Positions 6,004 through 11,789 of a stretch of 11,789 nt of DNA are shown here, in pieces. Origin of the DNA: an uncultured Roseiflexaceae bacterium (GTDB taxonomy: Bacteria > Chloroflexota > Chloroflexia > Chloroflexales > Roseiflexaceae). Position numbers and translations under genes: made by a program. The stretch is from positions 1-11,789 of the forward strand of contig CAIZHO010000471.1 in assembly GCA_903932805.1 (NCBI GenBank). The letters are read 5' to 3'. Numbering within the stretch: position 1 is the stretch's first letter; the number at the start of each line of letters is the position of its first letter. A model generated the notes under the pieces. It was not told where the DNA came from and searched no databases. It was given only the letters and a program-made list of their open reading frames with translations.

Positions 6004-7124
6004 TATTGAACCTTGTCGATAATGACCCAGCCTTGTGACAGATTGCTCCCACCGTACATGCGGAGGTTCGTTGCATCGAGATTAACGTCATAAATCAGGA
6101 CAATGCTTGTCTTGACCCCGTTTGGTTCGACGTTGTTGCTGATACCCAGATCCGACGCAGACCCTGGTGCGTTGTCGTACACCTTCATCGAGCGCTCGAC
6201 ATTTACATCGTAGCGGCGGCCCTGGTCATCGAGCAATGCAAAGAAGTTGGCAGGGAGGGGTTGTGATGTGCCAGTATTGTTGGCAACAGTGACCAAAACA
6301 ATCACATACGTCCCCGTGGGTGGCACACCTGCCAGGCTGATTGGTCCATTGATGACATTGGGGTCTGGGTAGAGGCCATACTCCCAACCGTCTTGGCTAA
6401 GCGTTGCGTCTCGGTTTAGCAACATGACCGGCAGTGGTGTCGCAGTCGGCGTGCCTGCGGGTGTCATGGTGGCCAATGCGGTAGCGGTCATGGCAGGATC
6501 AACGGTTGGAGTTGTATCTGCGCTGGTTGCCCCGAACAGATTTGCCGGCAGTATCGTCGCTGTGCCGCTGCCAAAAAATTGACTCGCAAGAAATACAATC
6601 AATAACAGTGCTAGTGCGCCGAGCACCCCCCACATCAGCGGCGTCGGACCGCGTGGCTCGTCGTCGTATTCTTCGGCGAACGCATCGAATTCAGCGGTCA
6701 ACTCGTCTTCTCCCAGTACCGATGACGTGCTCTGTTGGGTCTGTACTGGTGCGGGACGACTCGGACGAGCGGCGGGTTGGACAGATGCACTCGGCCGTTG
6801 GTTGGCCGCACTCGGGCGCCCCAGCAACGATCCCGTGCGCTCGCGGATTGCATTCCGGCCGCGGTCGACAATGCTCGGGCGGTCTGCACCCAGTGCACGT
6901 AAGCCACGCAGTGCCATTTCGTTATTGGGATCGATGGCGATGGCGCGCTCGAGTGCATCGCGGCGCAGCTTGGGATTATCTGAGACGCCTGCCAACCACA
7001 ACCAGGCCTGAATGTTCTGTGGGTCTTGTTTGGTCAGGAGTGTGAACAGATTACGCGCTTCTTCGCGGTTGCCGTCACGGGCCGCCTCAATACCTAATTG
7101 CAGTATTTCGTTTGCTTCGGCCAT
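6003..7124 (-). CDS. Membrane-anchored TPR protein with extracytoplasmic C-terminal domain
   Basis: A 373-residue protein in four parts. Residues 1-80 hold about two TPR units (ARDGNREEARNLFTLLTKQDPQNIQAWLWLAG; RRDALERAIAIDPNNEMALRGLRALG). Residues 81-160 are a low-complexity Pro/Ser/Gln linker ending in an acidic patch (EFDAFAEEYDDE). One transmembrane helix spans about 164-184. A Thr/Ala/Pro linker (201-232) then leads to a beta-rich domain (233-373) resembling DUF4352-type or other Ig-like domains (TYVIVLVTVANNT ... FFALLDDQGRRYDV). With TPRs inside and the beta domain outside, it could link an outer binding event to a cytoplasmic partner. The architecture is common in Chloroflexota, but no member has a function I know of. 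The ribosome site is weak (GGGGATCGGAT). Confidence 0.82.
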   Translation of the reverse strand: MAEANEILQLGIEAARDGNREEARNLFTLLTKQDPQNIQAWLWLAGVSDNPKLRRDALERAIAIDPNNEMALRGLRALGADRPSIVDRGRNAIRERTGSLLGRPSAANQRPSASVQPAARPSRPAPVQTQQSTSSVLGEDELTAEFDAFAEEYDDEPRGPTPLMWGVLGALALLLIVFLASQFFGSGTATILPANLFGATSADTTPTVDPAMTATALATMTPAGTPTATPLPVMLLNRDATLSQDGWEYGLYPDPNVINGPISLAGVPPTGTYVIVLVTVANNTGTSQPLPANFFALLDDQGRRYDVNVERSMKVYDNAPGSASDLGISNNVEPNGVKTSIVLIYDVNLDATNLRMYGGSNLSQGWVIIDKVQ

Positions 7125-7164
7125 TGCTGATCCGATCCCCTCTATACATATAATGATGTTGATT

Positions 7165-7183
7165 GTACTATGGTGTATAGTAC
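7165..7183. repeat. 19-bp dyad over the TPR promoter, candidate operator
   Basis: GTACTAT (7165-7171) and ATAGTAC (7177-7183) form a perfect 7-bp inverted repeat around GGTGT. It covers the -10 and the likely start of the TPR operon and lies in the divergent gap before the FAH-like gene. A regulator bound here could control both sides. Part of the symmetry may simply reflect a -10 sequence mirrored by chance. Confidence 0.45.
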
Positions 7184-7206
7184 TACAAATACAGAAAATA
7201 TGTCAA
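7177..7206 (-). promoter_or_regulatory. Promoter of the TPR operon (TTGACA-18-TACTAT)
   Basis: On the minus strand TTGACA (7206-7201) and TACTAT (7182-7177) are separated by 18 bp, the same hexamers and spacing as the tRNA-Val promoter. The start would be near 7170, about 46 bases before the ATG. The -10 is one arm of the dyad at 7165-7183. Confidence 0.65.
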
Positions 7207-7271
7207 TCTGTGTCTCTTGCATACCATCGTCCATGCGCAGAGTGAAGCATGTATACCCCTGAGGAGTCACC

Positions 7272-8228
7272 ATGCGTCTGACGAGTTTTCGTCGTGATGG
7301 CACCCGCATCCATGCAGGAATCGCAACCGAACATGGTATTATTGACGTCCACGAAGGCATGGCGCTCGTCAACGACGAACGACCGGCTACGCCTGCCAGC
7401 CTGAGCGATATCATCCGCGGTACCAATGAGACCGTGCACCTCGGGGCAGTCAGTGTCATCCAAGAAGTCATCGAACAGCTGCAATCGGGCACCGACATCT
7501 CGTACTGGTTTGGCGGGGTCGAAATGTTGATGCGGCGCAATGATGTCCAGCTCCTCGCACCGCTCGCCGACATCCCCTATTGGCGGCGTTGCGCGCTCCA
7601 CTTGCCCAGCTACGAGGCACTGTTCCGCCGTCGTGGCGACGCGATGCCGATGCACTGGTACGAGCACATCCCCATTTGGGCAGGATACGCGCCACAGCTG
7701 TGGGGCGATCGTGCAGTGCTGCCGTTCCCCGATACCACACAATGCGACGTCGAGTGTGAAGTTGTCTGGGTCACGGGTCGTGATGTGCGCAACTGCGATG
7801 CAGAAGACGGATTAGATGCGATTTTGGGTTTGTGTCTGATGGCGACTGTCGTTGATGCAACCCGTGCGACGGAAGATGTACTGCATGGGCAGTGGTCGCG
7901 CCCCGCGGGTGTCGTGATGGGGCCCGTGCTGACCTGTGTCGATGAACTCGTCGAATTCATGTTGCCTGACGGACGGTTCCGGATTGATGTACGGTTGCTC
8001 GTGAATGATGTCCAAGTGTCACACATCAATCTACGTGATGTGCACTACACAATGGGGAGTGCGGTGGCCCATGCGTGCGACGGCCAATCGGTCGAAGCCG
8101 CGAGCGTGTTCAGCAGTGGTGTGGTGATGAGTTTGTCGCTCGCTGGCGGAGCGTGGCTTGTGCCGGGTGATGCAGTAGAAATCGATGCGGGTCCACTGGG
8201 CGCATTGCGTTGGACCATGGAGGGCTAA
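7272..8228 (+). CDS. Divergent fumarylacetoacetate hydrolase (FAH)-fold protein
   Basis: A 318-residue cytoplasmic protein. Its layout matches FAH-family hydrolases/isomerases with an N-terminal cap domain: VQLLAPLADI (92-101), FRRRGDAMPMHWYE (118-131), WGDRAVLPFP (144-153), CDVECEVVWVTGRDV (158-172) and LVPGDAVEIDAGPLGAL (296-311). The metal-site acidic residues E161 and E163 (ExE) and D195 (VVDATRA) are present. By comparison with relatives as I recall them, several normally conserved residues are changed. The cap-domain His (usually HVK..RARRG) is Ser/Tyr-like around 112-114. The usual Asn before D195 is Val. The catalytic Lys of the KxFD/GP loop is missing (SRPAGVVMGP, 209-218). The TGTP loop reads SLAGG. 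It may be a pseudoenzyme or have changed chemistry. RBS GAGGAG precedes the ATG. Its stop overlaps the next start by one base. Confidence 0.8.
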   Translation: MRLTSFRRDGTRIHAGIATEHGIIDVHEGMALVNDERPATPASLSDIIRGTNETVHLGAVSVIQEVIEQLQSGTDISYWFGGVEMLMRRNDVQLLAPLADIPYWRRCALHLPSYEALFRRRGDAMPMHWYEHIPIWAGYAPQLWGDRAVLPFPDTTQCDVECEVVWVTGRDVRNCDAEDGLDAILGLCLMATVVDATRATEDVLHGQWSRPAGVVMGPVLTCVDELVEFMLPDGRFRIDVRLLVNDVQVSHINLRDVHYTMGSAVAHACDGQSVEAASVFSSGVVMSLSLAGGAWLVPGDAVEIDAGPLGALRWTMEG

Positions 8229-10249
8229 TGAAGCGACGTTGGTTGGTCTGGTGTGCCGCGTACAGTGTCTTCATGGGAGCGTGTGCGTCGGTACCGACGG
8301 TACAAACATCGACCGTGACTCCTACAGCAGCAGTCCCTGCTCCATCGCAGACCCCCGTGCCTGTGACGCGTACGCCATCGAGCGCACCAATGACATTGGC
8401 ACAGACGAACGCATCACTCCATGTACAACCCTTGACTGCACTGTCGTTTGAGGGCACTGTTCCGGCCGCACTCGAGCGTGCCGTCGTGGTCTATACCGAT
8501 GCGGCAGGACGCGTGTTGTCACAGCAGGAGGTGCCGGCCAACGACGGCACCATCGCGTTTACCATCATCACCGGTGGTGCATTGGGACCAGCAACAATCA
8601 CGGTCATGAGCGGTGCGCAGGTGATTGCCGGGCCGACGATTGTGCATTCGGTGGTAGCAGATTCAACGGTGCAAACAGACGTACCGGTCTACAGTGACCT
8701 GTTCACCCAGACCACAGCGTTTTTGGGGCAGAGCGCCCGTGCCTACGAACTCAACGGAACGACGGTACACGGCTATCGGTCACCGGACAATCCGTTATTT
8801 TGGTTGCGTGATCATGTCTATCAGGGTCGTGGGTTTCGCTACATCGAACACGATGTGAAAAGTCTGCTGACCGCCTTTGCAGCGGCACAACTCCCGGATG
8901 GGAGTTTGCCCGATTGGATTGACGCACCAGAGATGGGGGTCAAAGCGGGTCGCAAGGAAGTCGAAGCAGATGTGGAGTTTTTGTTTGTGCAAGGCATCTT
9001 CGAAGCATGGCAGATGAGTGGCGATGATGCCTGGATGACCCAGATGCTCCCCCATGCCCGTGCAGCACTCGCCTACACGACGAGCGATGCCGTGCGTTGG
9101 GATTCGACACGCGGTTTGATACGGCGACCATACACCATTGATATGTGGGACTTTTCGTATGGACCGACTACCAGCCATCCCGACACCGGGGTTGCAGCAC
9201 CACGTCATTGGATCGACGACCAGACCATCTGGGGAACGTTCCATGGCGACAACACGGGCCTCGTGCAGGCACTGCGTATGATGTCTACGATGGAACAACG
9301 AGCCGGTACCGCAGCGGCTGCCCGTGCCTATCAGCAACAGGCAGACGAGATCCAACAGCGAATCATCAACCTCAGCTGGAACGGAGCGTTTTTTCGTCAT
9401 TTTGTTGCTGAGCGTACAGACTGGCAGGCACCCGGGGTCGACGAATCGACACAATTGAGTCTGTCGAATGCCTATGCACTAAACCGCGGAGTATTGTCGG
9501 CGGCGATGATTCAACAGGTGTTGGCGACCTACTATGAGCGCGGCCAACGGAACGACGGGATCGGGTTGCCATGGTATAGTATCGACCCGCCGTTCCCGGC
9601 GGGGAGCTACGGATTGGCTGGCCGCAAAGGTGAACTGCCGGGCGAGTATGTGAACGGTGGGTTGCTCCCGTTGGTGGGTGGTGAATTAGCGCGGTCGGCG
9701 TTTGGGAACAACCTCGAGGCATTTGGATTTGATACGTTGAATCACTACGCAGTGTTGATCGGCCGTTTCGGCGGGTCGTATCTCTGGTATTATCCAACCG
9801 GTCAACCGGGTATATCTGGGCCCGATACGTTAGCAGTCGATGGTTGGGGTGCATCGGCGATGCTTGGGGCACTGATGGAAGGGGCTGCTGGCATCGTCGA
9901 TGCAGGATTTACGTACACAGCAACCAAAATAACTCCTCGGTGGGGGTTTTCGCCGGTACGAAAGGCATACGTCGTTGCTCGTTACCCAGCCAGCCAAGCG
10001 TATGTGGCATACCGTTGGGAGCAGTCTGCGCGGCGCATCGAGCTCCACACCACAGGCACTGCAACCTTTGCGACGGTGAGTATCCCAATCCCTGACGAGA
10101 CACCAGATAGTGCGACGTTGACAATCGACGGTGTTGTGCAGCCGTCGAATGGCATTGTGGTTGTGCGTGGCCGCCGCATGATTTCGATCAAAATTACCGA
10201 AAACACCGATCTGCGCGGGCTCCATCATGCCTTTGTGGTGGAGTGGTAG
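8228..10249 (+). CDS. Secreted lipoprotein with six-hairpin glycosidase-like domain
   Basis: A 673-residue protein. The start at 8228 (TAATG overlap, GGAGGG upstream) gives a clean signal peptide MKRRWLVWCAAYSVFMGAC with lipobox-like MGAC, so C19 is the likely lipidated residue. Residues 20-58 are a Thr/Pro/Ala linker and 65-145 a small beta domain. About 160-560 resembles the (alpha/alpha)6 barrel of six-hairpin glycosidases (GH78, amylo-glucosidase-type and relatives): DNPLFWLRDHVY (187-198), LPDGSLPDWI (222-231), KEVEADVEFLFVQGIFEAWQMSGD (243-266), WIDDQTIWGTFHGDN (328-342), GGLLPLVGGELA (477-488) and DGWGASAMLGALM (538-550). D330/D331 and E473 are candidate catalytic acids. The C-terminus (about 565-673) is beta-rich. 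Fold is likely; GH family and substrate are not assignable by eye. An upstream in-frame ATG at 8210 would spoil the signal peptide. Confidence 0.8.
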   Translation: MKRRWLVWCAAYSVFMGACASVPTVQTSTVTPTAAVPAPSQTPVPVTRTPSSAPMTLAQTNASLHVQPLTALSFEGTVPAALERAVVVYTDAAGRVLSQQEVPANDGTIAFTIITGGALGPATITVMSGAQVIAGPTIVHSVVADSTVQTDVPVYSDLFTQTTAFLGQSARAYELNGTTVHGYRSPDNPLFWLRDHVYQGRGFRYIEHDVKSLLTAFAAAQLPDGSLPDWIDAPEMGVKAGRKEVEADVEFLFVQGIFEAWQMSGDDAWMTQMLPHARAALAYTTSDAVRWDSTRGLIRRPYTIDMWDFSYGPTTSHPDTGVAAPRHWIDDQTIWGTFHGDNTGLVQALRMMSTMEQRAGTAAAARAYQQQADEIQQRIINLSWNGAFFRHFVAERTDWQAPGVDESTQLSLSNAYALNRGVLSAAMIQQVLATYYERGQRNDGIGLPWYSIDPPFPAGSYGLAGRKGELPGEYVNGGLLPLVGGELARSAFGNNLEAFGFDTLNHYAVLIGRFGGSYLWYYPTGQPGISGPDTLAVDGWGASAMLGALMEGAAGIVDAGFTYTATKITPRWGFSPVRKAYVVARYPASQAYVAYRWEQSARRIELHTTGTATFATVSIPIPDETPDSATLTIDGVVQPSNGIVVVRGRRMISIKITENTDLRGLHHAFVVEW

Positions 10250-10254
10250 CATAG

Positions 10255-10273
10255 GTCGATGCCGAGTATCGAC
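10255..10273. repeat. Small inverted repeat between glycosidase and hydratase genes
   Basis: GTCGAT (10255-10260) and ATCGAC (10268-10273) pair around a 7-base loop in the 41-base gap. No T-run follows, so it is not an intrinsic terminator. It could be an mRNA-processing or attenuation hairpin, or chance. Confidence 0.3.
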
Positions 10274-10290
10274 ACGAAAGAAGGAACGAG

Positions 10291-11097
10291 ATGAATCACA
10301 CCACCGTCGCCAATGCGTTGTTGCTGTCACGCCAACAGGCAACCCTTTGTTCGCCCCCGTCAGATAACCCTGCCTATACCCTGGCAGATGCGTATGCAGT
10401 CGCCAAAATTCACCTCGATACCGCATTGAGTGGTGGGATGACCCCTGTCGGTCGCAAAATCGGCTTCACCAACCCCACGGCCTGGGCCAGCATGTTGCTC
10501 AACACCCCGGTCTGGGGATACGTATACGACAAAACCGTGTTCGATACGACGGCTGGTCACACAACCCACGACCTGCGTGGTGCGATGCAACCAAAAATCG
10601 AACCCGAAATCATGTTTGGGCTCAAAGCGACGGTACCCGGTACCGGTGACCCGGTCGATGCGCTCGGTGCGGTGGCCTGGATTGCACTCGGGTTCGAAGT
10701 TGTTTCATGCCCATATCCAGATTGGAAGTTCAAAGGCGTCGACGCGGTGTCCGGTTTTGGTTTGCATCGTGCATTGTATGTAGGCCCGAAGCGGATCGTG
10801 ACGGCAGATGACGATTTGGTTGCGATTGTGGCAGCACTGGGGGCAGTCACCGCACGCATCTACAAAAACAATGTCCTGGCTGGCGAAGGGTCAGGCAAAA
10901 TCGTCTTGGGGAACCCCGCCAAGGCGTTGGCAGCGTTGGGCGTCATTTGCGCAAACCAGCCACAGTTTGCCCCATTGGCATCAGGTGAAATCATCAGCTC
11001 GGGCACGTTGACCCCGCCACCAACGATCGACGCAGGCGATGTCATCCGCGCTGAGGTGGCCGGGTTTGACCTTGGCCCGGTGCAGGTGTCGTTTTAG
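10291..11097 (+). CDS. 2-keto-4-pentenoate hydratase / 2-oxo-3-hexenedioate decarboxylase family protein (MhpD-like)
   Basis: A 268-residue member of the FAH superfamily, hydratase/decarboxylase branch (MhpD, DmpE/DmpH, XylI/J). These use a divalent metal to hydrate 2-hydroxy-2,4-dienoates or decarboxylate 4-oxalocrotonate in meta-cleavage routes. Motifs are [14 protein letters not shown] (52-65, K56 typical), IEPEIMFGL (103-111, metal ExE at E104/E106), ALGFEVV (132-138, third acidic ligand E136), [10 protein letters not shown] (144-153), SSGTLTPP (236-243) and [11 protein letters not shown] (249-259). The length matches the family. GAAGGAACGAG gives a good ribosome site. It lies 41 bases after the glycosidase gene with no terminator, so it is probably in the same transcript. 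No other meta-cleavage gene is in view, so the physiological substrate is open. Confidence 0.87.
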   Translation: MNHTTVANALLLSRQQATLCSPPSDNPAYTLADAYAVAKIHLDTALSGGMTPVGRKIGFTNPTAWASMLLNTPVWGYVYDKTVFDTTAGHTTHDLRGAMQPKIEPEIMFGLKATVPGTGDPVDALGAVAWIALGFEVVSCPYPDWKFKGVDAVSGFGLHRALYVGPKRIVTADDDLVAIVAALGAVTARIYKNNVLAGEGSGKIVLGNPAKALAALGVICANQPQFAPLASGEIISSGTLTPPPTIDAGDVIRAEVAGFDLGPVQVSF

Positions 11098-11122
11098 GAA
11101 TATATCAGATTGGCATTATAAT
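11094..11122 (+). promoter_or_regulatory. Putative aconitase promoter overlapping the hydratase stop
   Basis: A perfect -10 TATAAT (11117-11122) has a weak -35 TTAGGA (11094-11099) at 17 bp, which includes the stop codon of the hydratase gene. The start would be near 11129, leaving a leader of about 54 bases. No terminator separates the two genes, so read-through is also possible. Confidence 0.45.
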
Positions 11123-11182
11123 AGGACCTGTTGTACACGCCACAAGTACCGGGCGCTGTGCTGTGTGAAAGGGTCAATCTGC

Positions 11183-11789
<607 letters not shown>

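Noticed and set aside
7149..7154. TATAAT on the plus strand upstream of the FAH-like gene as its promoter
   Set aside because: No -35 lies at a workable distance, and it sits more than 110 bases from the ATG within the leader of the divergent TPR operon.
8795..9454. Long open frame on the minus strand inside the glycosidase gene (219 codons), with another at 9830-10426
   Set aside because: Both lie antisense to well-supported coding sequence. They lack ribosome sites, and their Cys/His/Arg/Pro-rich, low-order translations look like reverse-frame noise.

Overview
The window looks like chromosomal DNA of a Chloroflexota bacterium, most likely class Chloroflexia. The evidence is indirect. GC content is moderate (mid-50s by eye). 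Two extracytoplasmic proteins carry Thr/Pro/Ala-rich 'TPTATP'-type linkers of the kind common in Herpetosiphon and Roseiflexus relatives. There are also small TPR proteins, DinB-fold proteins, a Mer-like (F420-type) luciferase-family oxidoreductase, RNase Y and a DUF983 protein. No 16S or ribosomal marker is present, so the assignment is inference. I see no mobile element, CRISPR array, phage gene or origin. No gene-free stretch exceeds about 300 bases; the longest is 1654-1868, which holds two divergent promoters.

Layout. 1-555 (-): 5' part of rny (RNase Y), cut by the window edge, with its promoter embedded in a 50-bp nested palindrome (640-689). 723-1694 (-): one transcription unit with a strong promoter (TTGACA-18-TACTAT), tRNA-Val(GAC) with encoded CCA, a DUF983 zinc-ribbon membrane protein and a DinB-fold protein, the last two abutting with no gap. 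1869-2963 (+): a split chromate-transporter (CHR) pair as two directly abutting genes. 3042-4604 (-): a luciferase-like monooxygenase (Atu2307/SP_0267-like) followed by a canonical His-triad DinB protein. 4737-5738 (+): a second, Mer-like luciferase-family oxidoreductase, divergent from the first, with interlocked promoters. 5748-5783: a 16-bp perfect hairpin between convergent genes. 5788-7124 (-): a membrane-anchored TPR protein and a tiny TPR protein overlapping by 1 base. 7272-11097 (+): a divergent fumarylacetoacetate-hydrolase (FAH)-fold protein, a large secreted six-hairpin glycosidase-like lipoprotein overlapping it by 1 base, and an MhpD-like hydratase/decarboxylase, also FAH superfamily. 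11183-11789 (+): 5' part of aconitase.

Working together. The best candidate for an undescribed unit is the FAH-like/glycosidase lipoprotein/hydratase cluster. An exported (alpha/alpha)6-barrel protein is translationally coupled to a cytoplasmic FAH-fold protein that keeps the metal-binding acidic residues but appears to lack the usual catalytic His and Lys. A second FAH-superfamily enzyme and aconitase follow. A carbohydrate-release-to-central-metabolism route is possible but is inference. The promoters I can read share an unusually consistent 18-bp spacer, and two of them lie inside perfect dyads that could be operators.
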